NCBI GenBank assembly: GCA_937120475.1 | Contig: CAKZJV010000009.1 | Span: 124,001-188,000 of the forward strand | Direction of reading: 5' to 3' | DNA length: 64,000 bases | Source: an uncultured Cryomorphaceae bacterium | GTDB lineage: Bacteria > Bacteroidota > Bacteroidia > Flavobacteriales > Schleiferiaceae | Shown: one piece after another, positions 8,646-17,602 of the stretch | Layout of the letters: each line of letters opens with the position of its first letter | How positions within the stretch are numbered: the first letter of the stretch is position 1 | Notes under the pieces: generated by a model | What the model was told of the DNA's origin: nothing | Database searches by the model: none | Seen by the model: the letters and a program-made list of their open reading frames with translations, nothing else | Program-made: the position numbers and the translations under genes

Positions 8646-9338
8646 CTATAAGCTCAACCAAGCCAGTATTACGGCCACGAGTGTGGTAGCCAGCTTTGAA
8701 AAGTTAAAGCGGTGGGATTGCGAAGATTCAAATAATATGGTGGTGGAAATATGAAGGAAAATCCCCAGTACTAAGGCCGTAATCTCACGGTGATATTGTG
8801 CCAGCAAACTGAGTTTATCGCCCAACAAAACACCGATGGGAGCCACCAAGGCAAAGCCCAGCATGAAGAGTATTATTTTCCAGCGTTTTCCAAATACTTC
8901 GGCCACCATAAAATACAGGACCAGGCTTACCGGTACCTTGTGAATAACGATGGCCCAAAGCAGGGTATGATCCCCGTGATTCTGATGGGTTCCTACCGGT
9001 AAACTTTCCAAAAGTGCATGCAGGTACAGGCTTACAATAATAGAAACAGGGATGCCCTTATTGCGGAACATTTCAAGGTGGCTATGGCCGTGTTCCACTC
9101 CTTTAGAGAAAAATTCGAGGATCAGTTGCAGGAAAAAGCCGCCCATTATAAAAAGCCCGATCTCCGTACCACCTCCACTATATACTTCAGGTATAAGGTG
9201 AAAAACGCCAATGCTCAGCAGATAGGCTCCGCTGAAGGTAAGCAGCATTTTTACCGGTGTGGTTTTAGGGTTGCGTATAAAACCCGCGGCAAGACTTCCT
9301 ACAACCACAGAACCAATAAGATAGAGATAATTAAGCAT
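8646..9338 (-). CDS. ZIP family divalent metal transporter
   Basis: The 230-residue protein has roughly seven to eight hydrophobic helices. The HALLESLPVG and AIVIHKVPVSL helices carry the paired His/Glu/Pro pattern of the ZIP metal-binding site in membrane segments 4 and 5, and a His-rich stretch (GTHQNHGDH) lies between them. ZIP proteins import Zn, Fe or Mn into the cytoplasm. It is preceded by the TauE/SafE-like gene on the same strand with a 92-base gap. The metal preference cannot be deduced. Confidence 0.88.
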   Translation of the reverse strand: MLNYLYLIGSVVVGSLAAGFIRNPKTTPVKMLLTFSGAYLLSIGVFHLIPEVYSGGGTEIGLFIMGGFFLQLILEFFSKGVEHGHSHLEMFRNKGIPVSIIVSLYLHALLESLPVGTHQNHGDHTLLWAIVIHKVPVSLVLYFMVAEVFGKRWKIILFMLGFALVAPIGVLLGDKLSLLAQYHREITALVLGIFLHISTTILFESSQSHRFNFSKLATTLVAVILAWLSL

Positions 9339-9430
9339 GATGGATATCGAACCGCAAATAAAATCAATCGCCCTGACTTCCGAAAACCATGCAGCGTTTA
9401 ATGCTGGATTTATAGATGACTTCTATAGTA

Positions 9431-10219
9431 TTAAAGCTCCAGTAGGCCAGCCAGCATCTGCGGAATACGTAGTAAGGTAACGGATGAAACAATGAGAATG
9501 ATAATCAGTAACCACCGCACATATTTATTGGCATCGGGAAGATACAGTATATACCGCGCACCGATTACCGCTCCCAGCGCCTGACCGGCTGCCAGGGTTA
9601 AACCGGGCTCCCAGCGCATATCGCCACTGTACCAAAAAATAAAAAAGGCCGGTACTACAAATACAAAAGCCAGTACCAGCTTGATAATGTTGGCATCGCG
9701 TAAACTGTATTCCGCCAGTAGCACCAATACACTTAGTAAGATTACACCCAAGCCCATTTGGATAAAGCCCCCGTAAACGGCCACCAGAAAAATCAGGATC
9801 CAGTTGAGCGTGGTTTTGTGGCTTTTGGAAACATCGGTAGCCTTCAACCAGCGCTTGGGGCGATTGAGCAAAGTGAACAACAAAAGCACCATAAAACCAC
9901 CGATGGTGTATCGTAAAATATCCGGGTTTATATCTATAGCCAGTAAGGCACCGATAACCGAACCCAAAATGGAAGGAATTAAAAACCAATAGCTATCCCT
10001 GAAAAGCAGCTTGGTACGTTTGGTTCTGCGCAGGCTTACCAGGGCGGTAGCGGTTTGTAAAGCAGCCCCAATACGGTTGGTGGCATTGGCCACGTTGGCA
10101 GGAAGTCCCAAAAATATGAGCAGGCTCAAGGTAATAGCCGAACCATTACCCGCCAGGGTATTGATGATGCCTGCCAAAAAGCCTCCCAAAAAAAGTAAGA
10201 TGTACTGATAAACTTCCAC
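9431..10219 (-). CDS. TauE/SafE family membrane permease (sulfite exporter-like)
   Basis: The 262-residue protein has about eight hydrophobic helices. The N-terminal motif GGFLAGIINTLAGNGSAITLSL and the internally repeated half (VYGGFIQMGLGVILL) are typical of the TauE/SafE (formerly DUF81) family. Members export sulfite, sulfoacetate or other small organic anions, but most are uncharacterised. No sulfur-metabolism gene is adjacent, so the substrate is unknown. It lies between the symporter and the ZIP gene on the same strand. Confidence 0.88.
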   Translation of the reverse strand: MEVYQYILLFLGGFLAGIINTLAGNGSAITLSLLIFLGLPANVANATNRIGAALQTATALVSLRRTKRTKLLFRDSYWFLIPSILGSVIGALLAIDINPDILRYTIGGFMVLLLFTLLNRPKRWLKATDVSKSHKTTLNWILIFLVAVYGGFIQMGLGVILLSVLVLLAEYSLRDANIIKLVLAFVFVVPAFFIFWYSGDMRWEPGLTLAAGQALGAVIGARYILYLPDANKYVRWLLIIILIVSSVTLLRIPQMLAGLLEL

Positions 10220-10282
10220 GGATATTTACAGGCCGAAAGTAAAGTTTTTAAACAGCACCCAATCACACGGGCACGCTAAACT

Positions 10283-12082
10283 TTAATGCCGTACCGTACG
10301 GTTTTCCACTTCCGTTTTACGCATACTCCACAGCATAGCGAATAAACACACCACAGCCACCACCGTCCATAAAGCAAACAAGCCCCAATCCTGGAACAGG
10401 AAATACCCGAATAAAAACAAAACGGAATACACCATCAGGGTTCCGGAAAGCCAGCTTATTAGCGGGTAGCGGAGGGAATGCTCACTTTTACGGTCTCCTT
10501 TAACGGGTTTCCACCATCCACCGGGTTTTACTCTTTGGTAAAAGGATTGCAGTGTGGCCTGATCGGTAGGCTTGCTTAAATATGTAGCCAACAGCCACGC
10601 TACGGTGGTAAAGAGCACGGTGAAAATAAAGGCTCCGTTTTGGGCGAAAAAAGATTCGGGCAGCCAGCCCGGCAAAACACCGTTGGCAATGGCCAAACCT
10701 AAAACCGGGGCCAGCGTGGCAATAAGCTCACTCCAGGCATTAATGCGCCACCAGTACCAGCGCAAAATAAGCACCATACCCAAACCGGCACCGCTGGCAA
10801 TAAGGAATTGAGCGGCCGTATCAATCATGGTAATTTGTGAAGTTACCGCTAAGGCAATGAGCATAATCAAAACGGTGAAAACACGCCCGGCCTTTACGTA
10901 GTGGCGATCAGCCGTTCCCGCATTCTCAAAGTTCTCCTCCCTTTTTATAAATCGTTTGTAAAGATCATTGGTGAGGTAACTCGCCCCCCAGTTTAACTGG
11001 GTGGAAATGGTGCTCATATAGGCTGAGAAAAAACCCACCAGCAAAAGGCCCTTTACCCCTACCGGTAAATAGTCGCGCATGGCCATAATAAACCCTTTCC
11101 GGGATTCTTCCACCGGCAAATCAGGGTACAACACCAAAGCGCAAAGCCCCACTATAATCCAGGGCCAGGGGCGCAAACAGTAATGAGCAATCTGAAAAAA
11201 CAAACTGGAGTACACCGCATTTTTTTCGTCTTTGGCACTCATCATGCGCTGCGAAATATATCCCCCACCACCGGGCTCGTTGCCCGGATACCAACTGGCC
11301 CACCACTGCAAAGCGATGTAAGAGAAAAATGCCCCGGCCGATAGTGAAAAGGTGCCTACCGCAACATCGGAAACCCCTGAAATGGTAGGGAAAATATTGA
11401 GCCGCCAGGCGGGAAGCTTTTCTTTCAGGCCTTCCACTCCACCCACTTCCGGCACATTCAATACAATAACCGCCAGTACAATACACCCTGCCATGGCAAT
11501 AATAAATTGCACAAAATCGGTCATGGCAATACCCAATAAACCCGCTACCGAACTGTAAACTGCCACCAAAACCATAGCTACTGCTACGGCCCAGAAAGCA
11601 GTTTCATAAGGAATCTCGAAAAACACTTCCAATATGGAAATGAGTGCTGCGTTTACCCAACCGATGATAATGGTATTGAGGAACAAGCCGAGATAAACGG
11701 ACTTCACTCCCCTGAGTAAGCGGGCTACCGGTCCGCTGTAGCGCAATTCCAAAAATTCCAGTTCCGTCAATATTTCGGCCCTGCGCCATAATCGCGCAAA
11801 AAAGAAAGTGGTGAACATACCCCCGATGAGCATATTCCACCACAGCCAGTTTCCCGAAACCCCGTGTTGGGCGATCTTTTCCGTAACCCATAAAGGAGTA
11901 TCGGCAGCAAAGGTGGTGGCCACCATGCTTACCCCCGCAATATACCAGGGTAAGTTACGCCCTCCCAGGAAAAAATCGCTGAGGCTGTTACCGGCTTTGC
12001 CGCGAAAACTGATACCGATAAGGATAAAACCGGAAAGGCAAACGATCAGGATTACCCAGTCCAATAATGCGAGATTAGCCAT
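10283..12082 (-). CDS. Sodium:solute symporter (SSS family)
   Basis: The 599-residue protein has about 13-14 transmembrane segments. The start (LDWVILIVCLSGFILIGI), the motif FFLGGRNLPWYIAGVSMVAT and the following TFAADTP resemble the sugar/sialic-acid/inositol branch of the SSS family, which imports solutes with Na+. The central AYMSTISTQLNWGASYLTND segment is also characteristic. The substrate cannot be assigned. The small gene gaps suggest transcription with the downstream TauE/SafE-like gene. Confidence 0.92.
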   Translation of the reverse strand: MANLALLDWVILIVCLSGFILIGISFRGKAGNSLSDFFLGGRNLPWYIAGVSMVATTFAADTPLWVTEKIAQHGVSGNWLWWNMLIGGMFTTFFFARLWRRAEILTELEFLELRYSGPVARLLRGVKSVYLGLFLNTIIIGWVNAALISILEVFFEIPYETAFWAVAVAMVLVAVYSSVAGLLGIAMTDFVQFIIAMAGCIVLAVIVLNVPEVGGVEGLKEKLPAWRLNIFPTISGVSDVAVGTFSLSAGAFFSYIALQWWASWYPGNEPGGGGYISQRMMSAKDEKNAVYSSLFFQIAHYCLRPWPWIIVGLCALVLYPDLPVEESRKGFIMAMRDYLPVGVKGLLLVGFFSAYMSTISTQLNWGASYLTNDLYKRFIKREENFENAGTADRHYVKAGRVFTVLIMLIALAVTSQITMIDTAAQFLIASGAGLGMVLILRWYWWRINAWSELIATLAPVLGLAIANGVLPGWLPESFFAQNGAFIFTVLFTTVAWLLATYLSKPTDQATLQSFYQRVKPGGWWKPVKGDRKSEHSLRYPLISWLSGTLMVYSVLFLFGYFLFQDWGLFALWTVVAVVCLFAMLWSMRKTEVENRTVRH

Positions 12083-12103
12083 GCAACAAGATTAATAAGA
12101 ATT

Positions 12104-13018
12104 TTAATATTCCGATAACTGCGCCCGAACGCCAATACAGGGGCTCAACTTCGAACCCATAATCTTGACCTGGTACCATTCTCCCGTAAAAGAGGTCCTG
12201 AAATAACCCGAATCATCAAAGGCCACCGCCCGTGTTCCATACTCCACCTTTTTATCTTTATTGAAAGTAGCCTTGCGCACGGGAGCACGTTTTTCCGAAC
12301 CGGATGATCCGGACATCTCCGCCTTGCCGCCTGGCAAAAACTGAATGGATACTATAAAATCATGGTTTACAGCAAGGTTATAGGCGCTGATGTCACGCAC
12401 CACTTCGGAGGATTTTTCCCATACCTCGAAAATGACACTTTCCCGGATAATTAAAGACCCCGGTGACCCATGAGAATTGAGGTTGTAAATATTCATCCGC
12501 AACCATAGGGTATCTTCTTCGCTTTTTAATACCTGGAACTTTACCTCATCGAGCCGCGCCACCTGGGTTTCCTTCAGCCCCACCTTTACCGCGAACTCCA
12601 TACCCGGCAGTGGCGAAAGCTTGACTCCACTTACACCACTACCCCAGTTGCCCAACTTCTTTTCAAACACCCTTTCAGGTGGTTTTAGATTCACTGCATC
12701 CAGGTGATATACGGCCGGAGACATTTTTACACTGGCTAAGCTATCCCCGGCCGGGAACAGTTGGTTCAAAGCCAGCACCTTTTTATCAAAAGCTATGGCA
12801 GATAGTAATATCGAGTCATTGTTTGTCAGGCTCCCGGTAGGGATAAGCACCACGCCATTGATATCGCTGATAAAACCGCTTTGAGAAGGTTTTAATATAA
12901 TATGAGCAAAGGCCACCGGTTCACCCCCTTCAGATGAGAGTAGCTTGAGCCGGAAACCTTGGGCCGATGCATCCGGTAAGGCATAAAAAAATAAAATAAG
13001 CGCCCACAATTTACTCAT
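12104..13018 (-). CDS. Secreted protein with N-terminal carboxypeptidase-regulatory-like domain
   Basis: The 304-residue protein has a signal peptide ending near ALPDASAQG. Residues ~23-110 (KLLSSEGGEPVAFAHIILK, then SGFISDINGVVLIP) look like the beta-sandwich found at the N-terminus of many Bacteroidota outer-membrane proteins (CarboxypepD_reg-like). The remainder is beta-rich with no TonB plug or barrel and no recognised domain. It lies 21 bases upstream of the symporter gene on the same strand and is divergent from the lipoprotein gene at 13095. A periplasmic or surface location is inferred. Confidence 0.72.
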   Translation of the reverse strand: MSKLWALILFFYALPDASAQGFRLKLLSSEGGEPVAFAHIILKPSQSGFISDINGVVLIPTGSLTNNDSILLSAIAFDKKVLALNQLFPAGDSLASVKMSPAVYHLDAVNLKPPERVFEKKLGNWGSGVSGVKLSPLPGMEFAVKVGLKETQVARLDEVKFQVLKSEEDTLWLRMNIYNLNSHGSPGSLIIRESVIFEVWEKSSEVVRDISAYNLAVNHDFIVSIQFLPGGKAEMSGSSGSEKRAPVRKATFNKDKKVEYGTRAVAFDDSGYFRTSFTGEWYQVKIMGSKLSPCIGVRAQLSEY

Positions 13019-13067
13019 GACTCCAGCATTCCATTCTTAAAGTACTAATAAAGGCAATTTCAATTTG

Positions 13068-13075
13068 TAATTTTG
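13068..13075 (+). promoter_or_regulatory. Candidate -7 element TAATTTTG for the lipoprotein-rlmL-cyclase run
   Basis: TAATTTTG is a full match to TAnnTTTG, 19 bases before the ATG at 13095. I see no clear TTTG at the -33 spacing. Confidence 0.45.
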
Positions 13076-13094
13076 CCCGCCTAAACGAATTGTC

Positions 13095-13436
13095 ATGAAG
13101 AAAGCCCTGGTTTGCATTGCCCTCTTAGCGGCAGCCTGCTCCACCGATACATCCTCCAGCGATGACCCCTACCTGGCCGATTCCGAAATATTCGATACCG
13201 AAGTAGGTGGCCGCAGGGTGTATGGCGTACGCCTTTTCTTTTCCAGCCCTGACCAAAAGCCCCGTAACCTTGGCTACCAGGTAAGCCTGTACCAGAGTGA
13301 TAAAGTTTGGATAGACACCCTATACACGGAAATCAGCGCCAATGATACCGTTGAAGGAGAGGTGATTTTTACCGAATCACGCTTTAAAAAGGGAGAAAGA
13401 ACCAGCTTCAAAACCGAGTCTTTTGAAGTGGAATAA
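13095..13436 (+). CDS. Small lipoprotein of unknown function
   Basis: The 113-residue protein has a lipoprotein signal (IALLAAACSTD, lipidated Cys at about residue 15), then a Ser/Asp-rich linker and a single beta-rich domain of ~85 residues (VYGVRLFFSS, YQVSLYQSDKVWIDTLY, VEGEVIFTESRF). I recognise no family. Its end overlaps the methyltransferase gene by 14 bases in another frame, which suggests co-transcription. Confidence 0.75.
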   Translation: MKKALVCIALLAAACSTDTSSSDDPYLADSEIFDTEVGGRRVYGVRLFFSSPDQKPRNLGYQVSLYQSDKVWIDTLYTEISANDTVEGEVIFTESRFKKGERTSFKTESFEVE

Positions 13437-14586
13437 CGACAACCTATCCATGATGGCCAAAACCTATTTTGGCCTGGAGGGCGTATTGGCCAAAGAGCTA
13501 CAGGTACTGGGAGCCCGCAATGTAAAGGCAGCAAACCGCGCGGTTTTTTTTGAGGGCGACCTGGGTTTTGTGTATAAGGCGAACTTATGGACACGTACGG
13601 CCCTGCGCATATTGGTACCCATCGCCCATTTTAAAATACGCAATGAAGAAGAACTGTACCGCAAATTAAAGGAAGTAGCCTGGGAAGATTACTTTGAGGT
13701 GACCAAAACCTTTGTGATTGATGCCAACGTTTTTGCACGCCAGTATAAAAACAGCCTTTTTATTGCCCAGCGCAGCAAGGATGCCGTTGTAGATCGCTTT
13801 CGTGAAAAAAGCGGGCGCAGGCCTTCGGTACATACGCAAAACCCGGATATACGCATTAACGTACACATTGCCAATGAAAAAGTTACCGTTTCGCTGGATA
13901 GTTCAGGAGAATCGCTCCACAAGAGGGGTTACCGTACCGAAGCAGACCGGGCGCCCATCAGCGAAGTACTGGCAGCCGGTATCCTTAAACTCAGTGGTTG
14001 GGATGCCCTGCGTGATTTTGTAGATCCGATGTGCGGTTCGGGAACCTTCCTGGTTGAAGCGGCCCTGATGGCACATAATATTCCCGCCAATATCTTCAGG
14101 AAAGATTTTGCCTTTAAAAACTGGAAGGGGTTTGACCAGGAACTCTTTGGACTGCTGTTCGACAAAGCCCTGGAGAAGGAAAAAAACTTTCACTTTAACA
14201 TTTACGGCTTCGACCGTTCGGCCATGGTTTTGCGTAAGACGCAAAAAAACCTGCGCAATGCGCTTATGCTGGAACAGGTTCAAACGGAGCAAGCTGACTT
14301 CATGGAATTTACCCGTCCCGAATATTTCCGCGACCACGGCCTGGTGGTATTTAACCCTCCGTACGGTGAAAAGATGGAAGCGGATATTCCCGAACTCTAC
14401 CGTGGCATTGGCGATACCCTTAAACGCGAATTTGCAGGCTTTGAGGTTTGGCTTTTTACCTCATCAGCCGAGGGTTTGAAAAACGTGGGTCTGAAACCCT
14501 CCAAAAAAATCCAGCTTTACAACGGAAAGCTTGAGAGCTGGCTGGTTAAATACGAAGTTTATGAAGGCAGTAAAAAGCATACTTAA
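13423..14586 (+). CDS. THUMP-domain class I SAM-dependent RNA methyltransferase (RlmL-like)
   Basis: The 387-residue protein has an N-terminal THUMP RNA-binding region (about 55-165), then a Rossmann methyltransferase with the SAM motif FVDPMCGSGTFLVEAAL and the catalytic motif VFNPPYGEKM (NPPY), typical of base-N methylation. It corresponds to the N-terminal half of RlmKL/YcbY, which makes m2G2445 in 23S rRNA. The start could be ATG 13423 or the internal ATG near 13450 (MMAKTYFGLEG), which fits the family start better and avoids the overlap with the lipoprotein gene. The 3' end overlaps the next gene by 26 bases. Confidence 0.9.
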   Translation: MKWNNDNLSMMAKTYFGLEGVLAKELQVLGARNVKAANRAVFFEGDLGFVYKANLWTRTALRILVPIAHFKIRNEEELYRKLKEVAWEDYFEVTKTFVIDANVFARQYKNSLFIAQRSKDAVVDRFREKSGRRPSVHTQNPDIRINVHIANEKVTVSLDSSGESLHKRGYRTEADRAPISEVLAAGILKLSGWDALRDFVDPMCGSGTFLVEAALMAHNIPANIFRKDFAFKNWKGFDQELFGLLFDKALEKEKNFHFNIYGFDRSAMVLRKTQKNLRNALMLEQVQTEQADFMEFTRPEYFRDHGLVVFNPPYGEKMEADIPELYRGIGDTLKREFAGFEVWLFTSSAEGLKNVGLKPSKKIQLYNGKLESWLVKYEVYEGSKKHT

Positions 14587-15598
14587 AAAGGGCTTGAGCC
14601 TTTTAGCGGCAAGCCTGATGGTTATCTCCTGCGGGCGGGATGCCACGGAGCAGATCAAAATCCGCAGCCTGGATGTAGAGGCTCCCGAAAAGGTAAGGGT
14701 AGGTGAAAATTTCACCGTTCGGATATTGGAGGAAGCCGAAATGGACTCTCTCACGGTGAGTGGCGTAAAACCGCTGCAAACATCGGAAGACGGGCGCACC
14801 TACACTTTTGCCTTTGATTATACCGGAGCACAGAAAATTCAATTTGAGGGATTCCGGGGGGAGAAAAAGTGGCAAAAAACCATACGGGTAACCGTTTTAC
14901 CCGCTCAAAATCCGCTTCGGCTGGATTATGAAATTATACAAACCCTGAACCACCCCGGTGACTCCTACACCCAGGGGCTTGAATTTGCAGATGGATACCT
15001 TTATGAGAGTAAAGGCCAATACGGTACTTCGGGTGTACGCAAGATGGATTTTCCGGCCATGACGGTAAATCATGAGATCAGTCTTAACTCAGAATACTTC
15101 GGGGAGGGCCTTACCTTGATGAATGATACGGTATTTCAACTAACCTGGCGGGAGCGAACCTGTTTTCTCTACAATAAAGATCTGAAAGGCAAGGGAGTAA
15201 TGCCCCTGCCACTGGCCGAGGGATGGGGCATTTGTAACGATGGTAAAGCCCTCTATATTTCAGACGGTAGTCAACGCCTTTACCGTTTTAACAGCCGACT
15301 AAAGCTTTTGGATAGCCGTGAGGTCTATCTTGGGCAAAGGCCCCTCAACCGGCTTAACGAATTGGAATTTGTGAGCGATAAAGTGTACGCCAATGTGTAT
15401 CAATCCGACCAGATTTTCAGGATCGATTATAAAAGCGGTGTGGCTGATGCCATGCTGGACCTTTCGGAGCTAAGGGGTAAACTGACCAACCCCAGGGCCG
15501 AAGTACTGAACGGCATTGCCTACCTCCCCGAACGCAACCTCTTTTTAGTAACGGGCAAGTACTGGGACAAGGCTTTCCTGATTGCTATTAAAGATTAG
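14561..15598 (+). CDS. Glutaminyl-peptide cyclotransferase, lipoprotein form
   Basis: I chose ATG 14561 (345 residues) because it gives a clean lipoprotein signal, KGLSLLAASLMVISCGRD; the upstream TTG at 14531 adds only methyltransferase-overlap codons. After a ~100-residue N-terminal beta domain, the motif HPGDSYTQGLEFADGYLYES marks the five-bladed propeller of plant/bacterial-type glutaminyl cyclase (PF05096), which turns N-terminal Gln into pyroglutamate. In the periplasm it could cyclise Gln exposed by signal peptidase; many Bacteroidota secreted proteins, including several here, begin the mature chain with Gln. That link is inference. Confidence 0.87.
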   Translation: MKAVKSILKKGLSLLAASLMVISCGRDATEQIKIRSLDVEAPEKVRVGENFTVRILEEAEMDSLTVSGVKPLQTSEDGRTYTFAFDYTGAQKIQFEGFRGEKKWQKTIRVTVLPAQNPLRLDYEIIQTLNHPGDSYTQGLEFADGYLYESKGQYGTSGVRKMDFPAMTVNHEISLNSEYFGEGLTLMNDTVFQLTWRERTCFLYNKDLKGKGVMPLPLAEGWGICNDGKALYISDGSQRLYRFNSRLKLLDSREVYLGQRPLNRLNELEFVSDKVYANVYQSDQIFRIDYKSGVADAMLDLSELRGKLTNPRAEVLNGIAYLPERNLFLVTGKYWDKAFLIAIKD

Positions 15599-15756
15599 CT
15601 CTCCTCCTGATCGGCTGCCCGGGAATGATTGGTAACTGAATTTCCGGGGGTCATATCCTCGCAACCATTAGGACATTTGTCCCACACACTGGCGTTTCCA
15701 TTTTTATAGACGAGGTACCGGCCATCATTGCGCTTATAGCATTTACAGTTTGGCAT
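15595..15756 (-). CDS. Small Cys-rich protein (53 residues), function unknown
   Basis: The minus strand from ATG 15756 to TAA 15595 encodes MPNCKCYKRNDGRYLVYKNG, then a segment with WDKCPNGCED and a polar tail ending DQEES. Four Cys are arranged as CxC and CPNGC, 21 residues apart, which could bind a metal such as zinc. There is no signal peptide. The stop overlaps the convergent glutaminyl cyclase stop by a few bases, and the next minus-strand gene ends at 15799, 42 bases upstream. Support comes from the tight fit between genes and codon use like its neighbours. Confidence 0.6.
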   Translation of the reverse strand: MPNCKCYKRNDGRYLVYKNGNASVWDKCPNGCEDMTPGNSVTNHSRAADQEES

Positions 15757-15798
15757 ATTTAAAGTAGTACATGGTTAACATTTTTGGTACGCCTGATT

Positions 15799-16533
15799 TT
15801 ACCCATTCGGATTTTCAAGCGGGGCCAGCCGTATTACATCTTCACCGAACATATCAGAAAGATCAAATACCAGTGATTTACCACCGCTTAAAAAGTGATG
15901 GCCGAATTTTTTAACACTTCGTAAAACCCACTCTTCCCCCTCCTTTTCATAACGGAATATCACCTCCACCTTTTCCTTGCGGTACTGCGGTGTGGGTGGG
16001 TTACCGCATATCCCGATCACCCTTTCCACGTTATTTACCGTTACCGATATCATATTACCCGCAGAATTCAAAGGGTCTCTTTTACCGGCAAAAAGACTGT
16101 AGTATTCCCAACCGGTATCTTTTATATTCCGAACGTTGCCATTCACAAATTCAGGGTAGTTCTGGAACATTCCAAAGGCCACACTGAGAATATACATGGG
16201 CTCTTCCTCACTGCAAAGATTGCCGGGGCTCAGTTCCAGTAGTTTAAAAACCAACTGCCCGCTGGGCAAGCCCTCGCATTCACAATCTTTAAAGCAAATG
16301 GCATCGCTTTGAATACCGTCTTTGGATATCGGGCAAATATCAAAGCTGGCGGTGTATTCCTTTTCCTGGTAGCAATCTAAAATTGGCAGGCTTTGCGAGG
16401 TTTCGGTTTGTGGGTAATAAACTTCTATGTCCGGTTTAAAACCATCTCTTATTTGAAAATAAGATTGTTTGGTGCAAGCTGAAACCAGCAGCATACAACA
16501 AACGCCAATCAACCCTGATCTTATGCTATTCAT
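15799..16533 (-). CDS. Lipoprotein of unknown function
   Basis: The 244-residue protein has the lipobox LLVSACTKQ, with the lipidated Cys near residue 20. The mature part is beta-rich with several Cys (CYQEK, FDICPI, CFKDCECEG, LCSEEE, GICGNPP), suggesting disulfides in the periplasm. I recognise no domain. Its start overlaps the end of the upstream barrel-like gene by 8 bases, so the two are probably co-expressed and may work together at the outer membrane. Confidence 0.75.
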   Translation of the reverse strand: MNSIRSGLIGVCCMLLVSACTKQSYFQIRDGFKPDIEVYYPQTETSQSLPILDCYQEKEYTASFDICPISKDGIQSDAICFKDCECEGLPSGQLVFKLLELSPGNLCSEEEPMYILSVAFGMFQNYPEFVNGNVRNIKDTGWEYYSLFAGKRDPLNSAGNMISVTVNNVERVIGICGNPPTPQYRKEKVEVIFRYEKEGEEWVLRSVKKFGHHFLSGGKSLVFDLSDMFGEDVIRLAPLENPNG

Positions 16534-17512
16534 ACTGCTTTGAGTATTGTAAAAAATTGGTACTTAAGCCTATTTTAATTTTGTTGTTATCCTGGTTTTT
16601 ATGCAACGCATAGTTTAAGCCCGCGTGCAGCAAATCCTGAAGCCCATAGTAGGTGGTTTTGCCAGTTTCATCATTGTAGCTGCTCAATGAGCCCCGAATG
16701 CCGATATCCACTGCGTAATTGCGGTTGAGCCAAACCTTCAGGTTATACTCGGAAGAGTTTAAACGTGCATCGGCTCCCTGCCCCCCGGCCGTATTGTAAT
16801 CTAAAACATCAAAGCCCATAAGGGTGGAGAATTTATACATCAAAGAAGAAAAACCGGTAAACTGGTCGAAACTCAGCTCAGCGGTGTTATAACCTTCGTT
16901 ATTGTGGAAGGTAAGACCCAGTCCCCCGGTCCAGTAGCGATCCAGGTTATCACTCAAGCCGATCCACTCCATAATATTACCTCCGTCATTGTAATAGTTG
17001 AGGGTAAAATTCTGTACCGTAAGGGTAAACGACTCGGTGTATTGGTGCCTCCCTTTATTATTCAGAACCAGGTTGGAGGTAAAGAATAAACCGTAGTCTT
17101 TAAAATGCACCAGGTTATAGGTGCTGTGGTTGTTCATGGTGCGGATGTACTTTCCGGCACTGCTTTCGCGCATGAGGCTTTGCTCCGCACCATATCTGAA
17201 ATCACTGGCGTAGCCAATGGTAAAGGAATTCACAAGATCGGCCTGCAAATCAAATTTCAAAGGAGTGGAAAGGCTTCCAAGGGTATTATTATACACGGAA
17301 AGTACCGGGCCGTAATTAACCACCATACCGTTTTGAAATCGCTGGTTCACGATGGCCCCTAGGTAGGAACGTACGGCCGGGAATTGCCTACCCTTGCCCC
17401 GGTACATATCCACCTCCAGCCCCCAGCGAACTTCTACCCGGGTTAAACTGAATTGAGCATACGAACCATACGCATAAAGGAAAAAGCCTGCGAGAAGTAG
17501 AATTTTTTTCAC
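16526..17512 (-). CDS. Secreted beta-rich protein, possible outer-membrane beta-barrel
   Basis: The 328-residue protein has a signal peptide (LLLAGFFLYAYGSYAQ) with the mature chain starting at FSLTRVEVRWGLEVDMY. Regular alternating strands with aromatic ends continue through the chain, for example GLTFHNNEGYNTAELSFDQF, as in small outer-membrane barrels or polymorphic-toxin-associated DUF barrels. No specific family is recognised. It overlaps the lipoprotein gene downstream by 8 bases, and the T9SS cargo gene upstream is 90 bases away. Confidence 0.65.
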   Translation of the reverse strand: MKKILLLAGFFLYAYGSYAQFSLTRVEVRWGLEVDMYRGKGRQFPAVRSYLGAIVNQRFQNGMVVNYGPVLSVYNNTLGSLSTPLKFDLQADLVNSFTIGYASDFRYGAEQSLMRESSAGKYIRTMNNHSTYNLVHFKDYGLFFTSNLVLNNKGRHQYTESFTLTVQNFTLNYYNDGGNIMEWIGLSDNLDRYWTGGLGLTFHNNEGYNTAELSFDQFTGFSSLMYKFSTLMGFDVLDYNTAGGQGADARLNSSEYNLKVWLNRNYAVDIGIRGSLSSYNDETGKTTYYGLQDLLHAGLNYALHKNQDNNKIKIGLSTNFLQYSKQYE

Positions 17513-17602
17513 AGTGGAAGGTTTGGTTGATCAATTAAGAACTAAAGGTAAAAAAATAAGTGACTTGCACCTACAGAGACCTCTTTTAACATACGCTCCG
17601 GC

